Positions 15,315 to 24,918 of a stretch of DNA of 64,000 nt are shown in pieces. Origin of the DNA: Salibacteraceae bacterium (GTDB lineage Bacteria > Bacteroidota > Bacteroidia > Flavobacteriales_G > Salibacteraceae); contig JAGYJZ010000006.1 in assembly GCA_018401875.1 (NCBI GenBank), positions 116,860 to 180,859 of the forward strand. Direction: 5' to 3'. A program made the position numbers and the translations under genes. Each line of letters begins with the position of its first letter. Positions within the stretch are counted from its first letter, which is position 1. The notes below the pieces were generated by a model, which did no database searches, was not told the DNA's origin, and saw only the letters and a program-made list of their open reading frames with translations.

Positions 15315-16244
15315 TTAGTGCATCCGAGCGCGTTTTGCTAAGAAACGCTCCAACACTTTGTCTACGGGTTCAGCAATGTCGGTTTCCACCCAATCGATCC
15401 CAAACTGGCGGCACCTCAACTTTACATCCGCCACTTTTTTCGTGCGTAAGGCGCTGTATTGCTGGCGCACCTCATTTGGATTTACTTTCACTTGCTCGCC
15501 CGTTTCCAAGTCAACAAAGGTGTAGGGGCGGTTTTCGAGGTCTAAGTTCAATTCTGTTTTCTTGTCAAACACGTGAAAAAGCACCACTTCATGCTTGTTG
15601 TACCTCAGGTGTTGCAAGGCCTCAAAAAGTTCGGTTTGGCTTTCATCGTTTATAAAAACGCTGTCAACAAAGTCGCTGAAGATGACAATCAACGAACGTT
15701 TGTGCACCATTTCAGCAATTTTGTGCAGCGATGAAACGATGCTCGAAGCGTTGGCGCCTTCGTGTTTGTCGAATTCCTTTTCCAGTTCTTGAAACAAGTA
15801 GTTGTGGTGGGCCGAGTTGCTCTTGGCGGGTGTTGCCCATTCAATTCCATCTCCAAAAAGAGTTACGCCTACGGCATCGCGTTGCGACCGCATTAAATAC
15901 ACCAATGAAGCTGCTGCTTGGATAGAGAATCCAATTTTATTGGAGTGGATTTCATCCGTAGCTTTTGGATAAAACATCGAACCCGACTTATCGATGCAGA
16001 TTTGGCAGCGCAAGTTGGTTTCTTCTTCAAATCGCTTCACAAACATCTTGTCAGTGCGCGCATAGAGTTTCCAGTCGATGTGGCGCGTGCTTTCGCCTGT
16101 GTTGTATGCCCGATGTTCGGCAAACTCTACAGAAAATCCGTGGTACGGACTTTTATGAAGGCCTGTGATGAAGCCTTCCACCGCTTGCCGCGCCAACAAT
16201 TCAAGACGGCCGTATTTCTGTGCTCTAAAATGATCAATGGGCAT
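15315..16244 (-). CDS. stand-alone DUF58 domain protein
   Basis: A 309-residue DUF58 protein with YHGFSVEFAEHRAYNTGESTRHIDWKLYART, the family signature near residues 35-65, and a VWA-like metal site DKSGSM near residue 88. It differs from the DUF58 at 1407-2282 in having the canonical DxSGS motif, and it has no MoxR neighbour here. In Bacteroidota this second paralogue is usually found near xerD/aroQ/trx genes. It is likely cytoplasmic. The partner ATPase would have to act in trans. Confidence 0.9.
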   Translation of the reverse strand: MPIDHFRAQKYGRLELLARQAVEGFITGLHKSPYHGFSVEFAEHRAYNTGESTRHIDWKLYARTDKMFVKRFEEETNLRCQICIDKSGSMFYPKATDEIHSNKIGFSIQAAASLVYLMRSQRDAVGVTLFGDGIEWATPAKSNSAHHNYLFQELEKEFDKHEGANASSIVSSLHKIAEMVHKRSLIVIFSDFVDSVFINDESQTELFEALQHLRYNKHEVVLFHVFDKKTELNLDLENRPYTFVDLETGEQVKVNPNEVRQQYSALRTKKVADVKLRCRQFGIDWVETDIAEPVDKVLERFLAKRARMH

Positions 16245-16313
16245 GCTGCGATATTACGGATTTAAGGGTGATATTGCTTCGGTGTGAGGGGTTGATTTCA
16301 GAATTGCATAAAC

Positions 16314-16347
16314 ACAAAAAAAGCCTCTCGCGTTTCCGGAGAGGCTC
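16314..16347 (-). terminator. Rho-independent terminator after trxA
   Basis: On the minus strand AGCCTCTC and GAGAGGCT form a perfect 8-base stem around CGGAAACGC, followed at once by a run of seven T. It lies 28 bases past the trxA stop, between trxA and the DUF58 gene. Confidence 0.9.
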
Positions 16348-16374
16348 TTCAACCGTTTAGTTAGATTGCCGGAA

Positions 16375-16692
16375 TTACATGTGTGCTTCCAGCTTCTTTA
16401 CCAATGCAGCTTTTGGCACTGCACCTACTTGACGATCAACAATTTCTCCATTCTTGAAGAAAAGGATCGTTGGAATACTTCTAATACCGTACTTCTGCGC
16501 AATTGCAGGGTTGTTGTCAACGTTCAATTTTCCTACCAATGCTCGGTCGCCATATTCTTTGGCCACTTCTTCAACGATTGGACCAACCATGCGGCAAGGG
16601 CCACACCATTCGGCCCAAAAGTCGACCATTACTGGTTTATCTGAATTGAGCGCTTCTACCTCGAAGTTGCTGTCTGTGAATTCTAATGTCAT
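16375..16692 (-). CDS. trxA: thioredoxin
   Basis: A 105-residue classical cytoplasmic thioredoxin with the active site WAEWCGPCRM near residues 28-37, the cis-proline segment IRSIPTILFF and a C-terminal helix KAALVKKLEAHM. It reduces protein disulphides. There is no signal peptide. It follows dnaE on the same strand after 87 bases and ends in a clear Rho-independent terminator at 16314-16347. A TAACTTCG sequence in the upstream gap could be its own -7 box. Confidence 0.96.
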   Translation of the reverse strand: MTLEFTDSNFEVEALNSDKPVMVDFWAEWCGPCRMVGPIVEEVAKEYGDRALVGKLNVDNNPAIAQKYGIRSIPTILFFKNGEIVDRQVGAVPKAALVKKLEAHM

Positions 16693-16779
16693 CTTATCTA
16701 TGTATATGAGTTATTTATTCTTGTTTCAACGAAGTTATTAAATCAATTGTTTCGCCATTTGTTCTTTCTAGACAATATG

Positions 16780-19700
16780 TCAGGACTTTTTGATGCTCCA
16801 CGATAGATTTTCCAATTGTTCGAGTTCTTCTGTCATTTCGCGTGTCATATTAACCCTCAGCGATCTACTGGGCATTTCAAGAATGGTATCTCGGTCGTGC
16901 ACGTTCACTTGTATTGGAATGCTGCCTTTGTGTTTGGTGCATAAACTTCTAATTCGTGAGATCATTGGTTCGTTAATATGTTCGAGTAAAACGTCAATGT
17001 TGATTTGTTTGACGAGCTTGTCGCGCAAATCTGACAAGAGGTCGATCTTTTTAACATTTAAGCGCAGCACTTCTTTCTGATCGCGTTTGCTATACCACCC
17101 GCCAATAGCCACGTGCACCAGCACAAACCAGTGTTCGGTGAGGTAGCTTTTAAATTTGATGTAGTCGTCTTTAAACAGCACAAATTCATGCGATCCGTGG
17201 TAATCTTCGAGCACGAAGCGACCGTAGGGCGACCCAGTTTTGGTTGTAAGGTGATTTACACTGGTAATTATACCGGCTACTCGCGTTTCCTTGCGTTGTC
17301 TAATCACTTCTAGGTCTTCGAGGATGGAAGTGTCTGCATTGGCAAACTGATCAATTTCAAATTTAAAATCGTCCAGTGGATGACCAGAAATGTAAACACC
17401 CACCACTTCTTTTTCGCGGTTTAATTGATCCAGGGTGCGCCATTCGGGCGCAGGCGGAATAGGTGGCTCAGGAATATCCACTTCGTCTGACTCGCCAAAC
17501 AGCGAAACTTGCGATGAGTTTTCTGCTTCCTGCAATGCATTGCCGTAGCGGATGGCTTTCTCGATCAAGGTTTGACCTTTTTCATCTTCATGAAAATACT
17601 GCGCTCGGTGAATGCCTTCAAAGGAGTCGAATGAACCCGCAATGGCGAGTCCTTCGAAATTTTTCTTGTTCACCGTTCTCAAATCGAGCCGTGAAGCGAA
17701 ATTGAAAATCGAACTGAAGGTGCCACGTTCGTTGCGCTCGGCCACGATCGCTTCAACGGCATTGCCACCTACACCTTTGATGGCGCCCATGCCAAAGCGA
17801 ATCTCTTCCTTGTTGTTTACGCTAAACTTATACGCACTTTCGTTGACATCAGGCCCCAGCACTGGAATTCCCATGCGCTTGCATTCTTCCATGAAGAAGG
17901 TCACTTTTTTGATGTCGTTCATGTTGTGTGTCAACACAGATGCCATGTATTCAGCAGGGTAATTTGCTTTGAGGTAGGCCGTTTGAAAAGCCACGAAAGA
18001 ATAGGCTGCAGAATGCGAACGGTTGAATCCGTACTCGGCAAACTTCATCATTACATCAAAAATCTCACCTGCTTTTTCCGCTTCAATGCCGTTGTGCTCC
18101 TTGCATCCATCTCTGAAAATGACGCGTTGCTGCTCCATCACGTCCATTTTCTTCTTACCCATGGCGCGCCTCAAAATGTCTGCTGCACCGAGTGAGTACC
18201 CGGCTAGAATCTGCGCGGTTTGCATGATCTGCTCTTGATACACCATGATGCCGTAAGTGTCTTTTAGAATCGGCTCGAGCTTTTCATGCGGATAAATAAC
18301 TTCTTCTAAACCTTGCTTTCGCTTGATAAATGTGTCGATAAACTGCAGCGGCCCTGGGCGATACAAGGCGTTCATTGCGATCAAATCTTCAATGTTGTTG
18401 GGTTTCAACAATCGCAGGTTTTTCTGCATCCCGACCGATTCAAACTGAAACGTGCCGTTGGTTTCACCGCGCTGATAAAGCTCAAAGGTTTTTGCATCAT
18501 CCAGTGGAATTTCGTCAGGATTGATGTCGATGCCATGGCGTTGTTTTACCAACTTGATGGCATCTTTCATAATGGTCAAGGTTTTTAACCCCAAAAAGTC
18601 CATCTTGAGCAAGCCTGCGCTTTCGACTACGCTATTGTCAAACTGGGTAACCAGCAACTCTGAATCTTTGGCGGTGGCTACGGGAATGAATTCACGAATA
18701 TCTTGCGGAGTGATGATAACGCCACAGGCATGAATGCCCGTATTTCGCACTGAACCTTCCAATTTTCGTGCTTGGTTGAGGATGCGGCCTTCTTCGTTTT
18801 CTTGCTCACTGATTTCGATGAGTTGCTGCACGTTGGCCAGGTCATCACCGTTGAATTCTTTCTTCAGTTCTTCCGTTGTTCGCCCAAAAATGTGTTTGAA
18901 TTTCTTGAGGTCGGGAACCAATTTTGAAATGCGATCGGCATCAGAAAGTGGAAGGTCCATTACTCGCGCCACATCGCGAATGCTCGACTTAGCGGCCATG
19001 GTGCCGTAGGTGATGATCTGTGCTACTTGCGTTTGACCGTATTTCTTGACCACGTAGTCGATGATCTTATCACGGCCTTCATCGTCAAAGTCGATGTCGA
19101 TATCGGGCATGGAAACCCGCTCAGGATTTAAGAACCGCTCGAAAATGAGTTTATACTTTATCGGGTCGATGTTGGTGATTCCCACCGAATAAGCGACCGC
19201 TGAACCGGCTGCTGAACCGCGTCCCGGACCAACCCAAACGTCTTGCTTGCGCGCTTCAGTAGTGAAATCTTGAACGATCAAGAAGTAACCGGGGAAACCC
19301 ATGTCTTTGATTACGTTCAATTCAAAATCAAGTCGTTCTTTGATTTCTGGTGTGATTTCACCGTATTTTTTCTTTGCGCCTTCGTAGGTTAAATGTGCGA
19401 GGTATTCGTTTTCACCTTCAAAATTTTCTGGGATTTCAAACTTGGGTAGGAGGATTTCCCGTCCCAATTTGAATTCTTCAATTTTATCAACGATCTCAGA
19501 AATGGTGATGATGGCTTCGGGCAAGTCCTTGAACAGCTCCTTCATCTCATCGCCACTCTTGAAATAGAATTCTTGGTTGGGCATTCCGTAGCGGAAGCCG
19601 CGACCATAGCCGATGGGCATGTCTTGTTGCACACCGTCTTTCACACACAACAGAATGTCGTGCGCATTGGCGTCTTCTTTCTTTTGATAGTACACATCGT

Positions 19701-21078
19701 TGGCAGCAAAATACTTGACACCGTATTTCGCGCAGAACCGAAGCAGCACTTCGTTTACACGTTTTTCTTCCTCCAATCCGTGGCGCATCAACTCCACGTA
19801 GAAATCATCGCCAAACAGGCTGTGCCAATACACAAATGCTTCTTCGGCTTGTTTTTCACCGATGTTGAGGATCAAATCTGGAATTTCACCACCGAGTCCG
19901 CCTGTGGTGCAAATCAAATCTTCCTTGTATTGCTCGATGGATGAGCGACCTACCCGCGGCAGTCCAGAATAAAACCCTTCGATGAACCCAACCGAGCAGA
20001 GTTTCGCCAGGTTGTGGTATCCATGTTCATTTTTGGCGATCAGCACTTGCTTGAATCGCTTGTCGGGCGCGTCTTTTGTAAATTGAAGCTTGGTGTGTTC
20101 TTCGGCTACAAAAAACTCACATCCTACAATGGCTTTTATGCCGTTCATCTCGCATTCTTTCACGAAATGAAACACGCCCATCATGTTTCCGAAGTCAGTG
20201 ATGGCGATGGCGGGCATTTCAAACGCAGCCGCTTGCCTGACGATGGATTTTACATCAGAGGTAGACTGTAAGATCGAAAACTGCGTGTGGTTGTGCAGGT
20301 GAACAAATGGATACTCAGAGAGCAGCTTCTTGTTTTCTTTGATTTCGCCCGAAGTAGGGGCTGAGTTGTCTTTTTCAACCTTCTTAGCGGTGAGGTCTTC
20401 GGGTTCGTAAGGCTTGATATTTAAGCCGATCAGCGTGAAAGGCTTTGGATTCGCTTCCTTGAATAGTTTGATGTATTCTTCATTGGAGTGAAGGTCTTTG
20501 GCCGTGAATACCCCAATTCTGATCAATTCTAAAAAGCAACGCGCGGTGGCTTCAACATCAGCAGATGCGTTGTGGGCGTTTTCAACTTTTTCGCCAAATA
20601 GTTTTTCATTGAGCTCAGAAAGGGTCGGAAACTTGAAGCTTTTTCCTCGTCCACCAGGAAGTTGGCAGAAGTTGGTGCTCGACTTCATCGTGTCGAGTGT
20701 TTTCTTCTTCATCAATCCGTCATCGCGATCGGCACGGGCGTATTCAGCGCCCATCACCTTCATGTCGAATTCGATGTTATGACCTACGGCAAAGTCGGTT
20801 TCTTCGAGTGCTTTTTTGAATTCATCCATGACGAATTCGATCGGCATTCCCATTTTTTCGGCCCGTTCGGTGCTGATGCCGTGGATCTTTTCAGCGTTGA
20901 ATGGAATGGTGTAGCCATCGGGTTTGATGATGTAATTTTTGACCTCGATGAGCTCGCCTTTGTAGTCGTGGAGTTGCCAAGCCAACTGAACCACACGTGG
21001 AAAGGACTCAAATTCAAAGACTTCTGCTTTCCAGTTTTCAATTTTACCGGTGGTCTCTGTGTCAAATATTAAATACAT
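16780..21078 (-). CDS. dnaE: DNA polymerase III alpha subunit with fused N-terminal DnaQ-like exonuclease
   Basis: A 1432-residue protein. Residues 1 to about 195 are a DEDD exonuclease domain with ExoI FDTETTG, ExoII VGHNIEFDMKVM and ExoIII HNASADVEATARCF, so proofreading residues look intact. From about 250 comes the PHP domain (VHLHNHTQFSILQSTSDV and ITDFGNMMGVFHF), then the polymerase core with VGPGRGSAAGSAVAYSVGI and the catalytic PDIDIDFDD. Helix-hairpin-helix and OB regions follow. In the PHP domain, expected acidic and His metal ligands are replaced (LQST where a D is usual; TDF where TDH is usual). The replicative polymerase therefore carries its own editing domain, a Bacteroidota trait. 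It is first of a unit with trxA. Confidence 0.95.
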   Translation of the reverse strand: MYLIFDTETTGKIENWKAEVFEFESFPRVVQLAWQLHDYKGELIEVKNYIIKPDGYTIPFNAEKIHGISTERAEKMGMPIEFVMDEFKKALEETDFAVGHNIEFDMKVMGAEYARADRDDGLMKKKTLDTMKSSTNFCQLPGGRGKSFKFPTLSELNEKLFGEKVENAHNASADVEATARCFLELIRIGVFTAKDLHSNEEYIKLFKEANPKPFTLIGLNIKPYEPEDLTAKKVEKDNSAPTSGEIKENKKLLSEYPFVHLHNHTQFSILQSTSDVKSIVRQAAAFEMPAIAITDFGNMMGVFHFVKECEMNGIKAIVGCEFFVAEEHTKLQFTKDAPDKRFKQVLIAKNEHGYHNLAKLCSVGFIEGFYSGLPRVGRSSIEQYKEDLICTTGGLGGEIPDLILNIGEKQAEEAFVYWHSLFGDDFYVELMRHGLEEEKRVNEVLLRFCAKYGVKYFAANDVYYQKKEDANAHDILLCVKDGVQQDMPIGYGRGFRYGMPNQEFYFKSGDEMKELFKDLPEAIITISEIVDKIEEFKLGREILLPKFEIPENFEGENEYLAHLTYEGAKKKYGEITPEIKERLDFELNVIKDMGFPGYFLIVQDFTTEARKQDVWVGPGRGSAAGSAVAYSVGITNIDPIKYKLIFERFLNPERVSMPDIDIDFDDEGRDKIIDYVVKKYGQTQVAQIITYGTMAAKSSIRDVARVMDLPLSDADRISKLVPDLKKFKHIFGRTTEELKKEFNGDDLANVQQLIEISEQENEEGRILNQARKLEGSVRNTGIHACGVIITPQDIREFIPVATAKDSELLVTQFDNSVVESAGLLKMDFLGLKTLTIMKDAIKLVKQRHGIDINPDEIPLDDAKTFELYQRGETNGTFQFESVGMQKNLRLLKPNNIEDLIAMNALYRPGPLQFIDTFIKRKQGLEEVIYPHEKLEPILKDTYGIMVYQEQIMQTAQILAGYSLGAADILRRAMGKKKMDVMEQQRVIFRDGCKEHNGIEAEKAGEIFDVMMKFAEYGFNRSHSAAYSFVAFQTAYLKANYPAEYMASVLTHNMNDIKKVTFFMEECKRMGIPVLGPDVNESAYKFSVNNKEEIRFGMGAIKGVGGNAVEAIVAERNERGTFSSIFNFASRLDLRTVNKKNFEGLAIAGSFDSFEGIHRAQYFHEDEKGQTLIEKAIRYGNALQEAENSSQVSLFGESDEVDIPEPPIPPAPEWRTLDQLNREKEVVGVYISGHPLDDFKFEIDQFANADTSILEDLEVIRQRKETRVAGIITSVNHLTTKTGSPYGRFVLEDYHGSHEFVLFKDDYIKFKSYLTEHWFVLVHVAIGGWYSKRDQKEVLRLNVKKIDLLSDLRDKLVKQINIDVLLEHINEPMISRIRSLCTKHKGSIPIQVNVHDRDTILEMPSRSLRVNMTREMTEELEQLENLSWSIKKS

Positions 21079-21226
21079 AAGCGCTGATCAGGAATGGATT
21101 TTCTTGAGCGCATAAAGTTACTACCGCTGATCGGTGTGCGAAAGCATTGTTGATAGTTTGTGAAGAAGAAATGGAATGGCCGCAGAAGTCACGGTATTGC
21201 GCCACAATTATTAAACCGACACGACT

Positions 21227-21763
21227 TTATTCCCTTCGATTCAAATATATCTGAAAGCCGAGTTTGAGCAACGGTATTTTCTTATTTACCCACGGGGTGA
21301 TTTCGTTAGGGTCATAAATACTGTATTCAAACTTGGGTTCGAAAGCAACACTACTGTTGATCCAAAACGATGCTCCTAATCCTGCGTTGAATAAATAAGA
21401 TGGTTTACTATTTACATTAGAGCTAAAACCAAGTCCGCCATTTAATTCAGGAAAAAGTGAGATACGCTTTGAAATATTAAAGTAATAACGAGAAAAAACG
21501 GGTAGTATAACATTGTAGAAACTGCTATTGTTATTGCCAATAAGTAAAAAACCTGGGGTAATTCCAAGAGCAAGATTATCTGTAACAAAATAACCTAAAG
21601 ATGCCTGCAACTGAAGGTTGTATGCCAAATTATTTCCGAATCCAGTGTAATAAACTCCGGCATTTCCAGTGCCCCCAATCATCCAGGTGTTTTTTTCGAT
21701 TTGACAAAGAGCAATAGAGTTGATGGCAATAACAAGAATTAATGTCGAAATGATTTTGTGCAT
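21227..21763 (-). CDS. small outer-membrane beta-barrel protein
   Basis: A 178-residue protein with a signal peptide (IISTLILVIAINSIALCQ) followed by alternating amphipathic strands such as NLQLQASLGYFVTDNLALGITPGFLL and ISLFPELNGGLGFSSN, ending in a strand LLKLGFQIYL. The pattern is that of a small 8-stranded outer-membrane barrel (OmpX/OmpW-like 'PorT-type' proteins of Bacteroidota). No specific family can be named. It is monocistronic, downstream of nothing obvious, and divergent from the SulP transporter. Confidence 0.7.
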   Translation of the reverse strand: MHKIISTLILVIAINSIALCQIEKNTWMIGGTGNAGVYYTGFGNNLAYNLQLQASLGYFVTDNLALGITPGFLLIGNNNSSFYNVILPVFSRYYFNISKRISLFPELNGGLGFSSNVNSKPSYLFNAGLGASFWINSSVAFEPKFEYSIYDPNEITPWVNKKIPLLKLGFQIYLNRRE

Positions 21764-21882
21764 GGCATGAAAGGCTTAGGATCTCATTATAAAACTACAA
21801 AAAACATTTGATTCATCTTTTATCCTAAATAGCAAACTTACCTTCGCGCCCTTTTTTAAATTGTAATAAGAGCCACATCCTT

Positions 21883-23421
21883 ATGAAGAAATACATCAAT
21901 CTTTTCGACTTCAAACAGAAGGTAGACTACAAAATTGAGATACTTTCGGGTTTGACTGTGGCTTTAGCGCTGATTCCGGAGGCGATTGCCTTTGCGATGA
22001 TCGCTGGACTTTCTCCCTTGACAGGATTGTATGCCGCTTTTTCTATGGGATTGATAACATCCATTTTAGGCGGTCGCCCGGGGATGATTTCGGGTGCTAC
22101 AGGAGCTGTGGCTGTTGTTATTGTGGCATTGGCCGTTAGTCATGGCGTGGAGTACGTGCTCGCTACAGTAATCCTTGCTGGAATCATCCAAATCACCGCA
22201 GGATTGTTGAAACTCGGTAAGTTCATCCGCTTGGTGCCGCACCCCGTGATGTTTGGTTTTGTAAACGGTTTGGCAATTGTGATTTTCATGTCGCAGCTCA
22301 ATCAATTTAAAGCGCCTAATGCTGAAGGTGCCCTCGAATGGATGTCGGGCTTTCAGCTCTACACCATGGCGGGATTGGTGTTGTTGACAATGCTTATCAT
22401 TTGGGGCTTGCCTCGATTGACGAAGAAAGTTCCATCATCTTTGGTGGCAATTTTAGTGGTCGTAGCAGTAGTAATTGGGTTGGGCATCGATACGAAAACT
22501 GTGGGCGATATCGCGAGTATCAAAGGAGGTTTTCCTCCGTTTCACATTCCTGATCTTCCTTTCACTTTCGAAACCTTGAGCATCATTTTTCCTTATGCGC
22601 TGATCATGGCAGGAGTAGGGTTGATTGAAAGTTTGCTGACACTCAATTTGATCGATGAAATCACGGAGACACGCGGTTGGGGAAACAAAGAAGCTGTGGC
22701 GCAAGGAATTGCCAACACAGTCACCGGATTTTTCTCTGGTATGGGTGGATGTGCGATGATCGGACAAAGTTTGATCAACATCTCATCGGGCGCCAGAGCG
22801 CGACTTTCAGGTATTGTTGCGGCAGTAATGCTGTTGGTGTTTATCATGTTTGGCTCAAGGTTGATTGAGCAGATGCCGATGGCCGCACTCACCGGACTAA
22901 TGATCATGGTGAGCATCGGAACATTTGAATGGGCCAGCCTGCGCACCTTTGGTAAAATGCCAAAGATGGACGTGTTGGTGATGGTGCTGGTGATGTTGAT
23001 CACGGTGCTGCTTCACAACTTGGCGTTGGCCGTGCTGATTGGCGTGGTGATTTCAGCACTCGTGTTCGCTTGGGAAAATGCCACTCGCATTCGCGCCCGC
23101 AAGACCATCGATGAGAATGGAGTGAAACACTATGAAATTTATGGCCCGCTGTTTTTTGGATCGGTTGCAACGTTCAACGACAAATTTGACGTGCTCAATG
23201 ACCCCGATGAAGTGATTATTGATTTTGCAGAGAGTCGCGTTGCTGACATGTCTGGAATTGAAGCGCTGAACAAGCTTACTGAACGCTATTTGAAAGTAGG
23301 AAAGAAGGTGCATCTAAAGCACTTGAGCCAGGATTGCAGAAGATTGCTTGCCAATGCCGATCAATTGATCGATGTCAATATTGTAGAAGATCCGAGCTAT
23401 AAAGTATTGACCAATGCTTAG
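21883..23421 (+). CDS. SulP family inorganic anion transporter
   Basis: A 512-residue SLC26/SulP transporter with about 12-14 membrane segments. It has the family signature region [27 protein letters not shown] near residues 25-55, [16 protein letters not shown], and a C-terminal STAS domain ([23 protein letters not shown]) from about 420. Members move sulfate, bicarbonate or other anions by proton or sodium symport. The short STAS is normal for the Bacteroidota bicarbonate/sulfate branch. Substrate cannot be decided. A TACCTTCG box at 21839-21846 lies about 36 bases upstream of the start. Confidence 0.92.
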   Translation: MKKYINLFDFKQKVDYKIEILSGLTVALALIPEAIAFAMIAGLSPLTGLYAAFSMGLITSILGGRPGMISGATGAVAVVIVALAVSHGVEYVLATVILAGIIQITAGLLKLGKFIRLVPHPVMFGFVNGLAIVIFMSQLNQFKAPNAEGALEWMSGFQLYTMAGLVLLTMLIIWGLPRLTKKVPSSLVAILVVVAVVIGLGIDTKTVGDIASIKGGFPPFHIPDLPFTFETLSIIFPYALIMAGVGLIESLLTLNLIDEITETRGWGNKEAVAQGIANTVTGFFSGMGGCAMIGQSLINISSGARARLSGIVAAVMLLVFIMFGSRLIEQMPMAALTGLMIMVSIGTFEWASLRTFGKMPKMDVLVMVLVMLITVLLHNLALAVLIGVVISALVFAWENATRIRARKTIDENGVKHYEIYGPLFFGSVATFNDKFDVLNDPDEVIIDFAESRVADMSGIEALNKLTERYLKVGKKVHLKHLSQDCRRLLANADQLIDVNIVEDPSYKVLTNA

Positions 23422-23585
23422 GTTTTTTCGGCCTTTCTTTTCTTCTGATAGAGGTCAACGGTTTCTTTGGTCATCGAGGTGGAAAAGCTAACTAGCAACC
23501 TCGAGTTTCCACACACCAATTCAAAAACTACAAGATTGAACAACCTTACTGTGGCTAGTACGATCCAAATCATGACTTTTGAGCC

Positions 23586-24188
23586 GTGAAAAAAAGCAGT
23601 CGGCAGCGGGTATTTATTGTAGACAACTACGATTCCTTCACCTTCAACTTGGTGCATTTGGTAGAGCAAACAAGCACTGAATACGTGGTGAGGCGAAACG
23701 ATGCATTTAAATTGGATGAGCTGGAACATTTTTCACACATCATCATTGGTCCGGGTCCTGGTCTTCCGCAAGAATCAGGTTTGGTGATGGATGCAGTGCA
23801 TCGCTGCGCTGCGTCTAAGAGCATATTGGGTATTTGCTTGGGCATGCAGGCGCTGCTCATCGCTGACGGCTCTGCAATGATGAACCTGAGCAGCGTAAAA
23901 CATGGTGCACAGGATCAAATTGACGTATCACCATCGTCAGCATTATTCAAAGGAATTCCTGAAAAGATCACTGTGGGACGCTACCACAGTTGGGCATTCA
24001 ATGCCGATGTGATTACCGATAATTACCGTCTCACGGCACAGTCGGACGCAGGACATGTGATGGCTGTAGAACACAAATTTCTTCCCTTATTTGGAGTACA
24101 ATTTCACCCTGAAAGCATCATGACCGAACACGGTTTAACGATGATAGAGAATTGGCTACGTACAGATGTTTCGAACATGATTCATTGA
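23586..24188 (+). CDS. glutamine amidotransferase, anthranilate/4-amino-4-deoxychorismate synthase component II (TrpG/PabA)
   Basis: A 200-residue class I glutamine amidotransferase starting at GTG 23586. It has VDNYDSFTFNLVHLV, IIGPGPGLPQESG, the nucleophile loop GICLGMQALL and GVQFHPESIMTEHG with catalytic His-Glu. It supplies ammonia to chorismate for tryptophan or folate synthesis. No component I gene (trpE/pabB) is adjacent, and the next genes are glycosyltransferases, so pathway assignment is open. The 164 bases between sulP and this gene hold no clear feature. Confidence 0.9.
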   Translation: MKKSSRQRVFIVDNYDSFTFNLVHLVEQTSTEYVVRRNDAFKLDELEHFSHIIIGPGPGLPQESGLVMDAVHRCAASKSILGICLGMQALLIADGSAMMNLSSVKHGAQDQIDVSPSSALFKGIPEKITVGRYHSWAFNADVITDNYRLTAQSDAGHVMAVEHKFLPLFGVQFHPESIMTEHGLTMIENWLRTDVSNMIH

Positions 24189-24234
24189 GTGATTACAGTT
24201 GATTTAAAATACTGATTAATAGAATAATAAGAAA

Positions 24235-24918
24235 TTGATTATCGATGTAATTATTCCTGCTTATAACGAGTCGCAGTCGATCGAAAAGGTGGTTCGGGAG
24301 ATTCCTTCAGATAAGGTTCGCAATGTGATTGTGGTAGACAACAATTCCAACGACAATACTGCTGAACATGCGCAATGCGCGGGGGCAATTGTTGTGCATC
24401 AATCCCTCCAAGGATATGGTGCTTCGTGCTTGAAAGGAATGGCGTATTTGGCGCAATTGGATGTGCAACCCTCGATCGTAGTTTTTTTGGATGGCGACTA
24501 TTCTGACTATCCCGAAGAATTGCCGTTGCTTACCGCAGCAATTGAAACGGGTGAAATGGACATGGTAATCGGCAGTCGCACGCTTGGCCATCGAGAGAAA
24601 CACGCGCTCACAATTCAACAGATCATTGGAAATGCCATTGCTGTGCGGATGCTGAAGCTGCTGTATGGCTATACCTTCACTGATTTGGGGCCATTCAGAG
24701 CGATTCGTTACGATCGGCTATTAGACTTGAAGATGTGTGACATGAATTATGGTTGGACGGTAGAAATGCAAATCAAAGCAGCAAAACAGAAATTGAGGTG
24801 CAGCGAGGTTCCTGTAAGTTATCGCAAACGCATCGGGACATCGAAAGTGTCGGGCACGCTCAAAGGTTCGGTTATGGCAGGATACAAAATCATCACCACA
24901 TTGCTGAAGTATGCTTGA
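24235..24918 (+). CDS. family 2 glycosyltransferase (dolichol-phosphate mannosyltransferase-like)
   Basis: A 227-residue GT-A glycosyltransferase with VIIPAYNESQSIEKVV, VVDNNSNDNTAE and the metal-binding VVFLDGDYSDYPEE (DxD-type), then GSRTLGHREKHAL, as in DPM1/GtrB-like enzymes. It would transfer a sugar from a nucleotide donor, probably to polyprenyl phosphate. No C-terminal membrane domain is present. The best start is TTG 24235, since the conserved core begins three residues in and no ATG precedes it. Its end overlaps the next glycosyltransferase by 8 bases, so the two form an operon. Confidence 0.85.
   Translation: MIIDVIIPAYNESQSIEKVVREIPSDKVRNVIVVDNNSNDNTAEHAQCAGAIVVHQSLQGYGASCLKGMAYLAQLDVQPSIVVFLDGDYSDYPEELPLLTAAIETGEMDMVIGSRTLGHREKHALTIQQIIGNAIAVRMLKLLYGYTFTDLGPFRAIRYDRLLDLKMCDMNYGWTVEMQIKAAKQKLRCSEVPVSYRKRIGTSKVSGTLKGSVMAGYKIITTLLKYA

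Noticed and set aside
23418..23575. Minus-strand frame of about 50 residues downstream of sulP (MIWIVLATVRLFNL...).
   Set aside because: It overlaps the 5' flank of the amidotransferase gene in antisense, has no recognisable family pattern or promoter, and its composition is not convincing.
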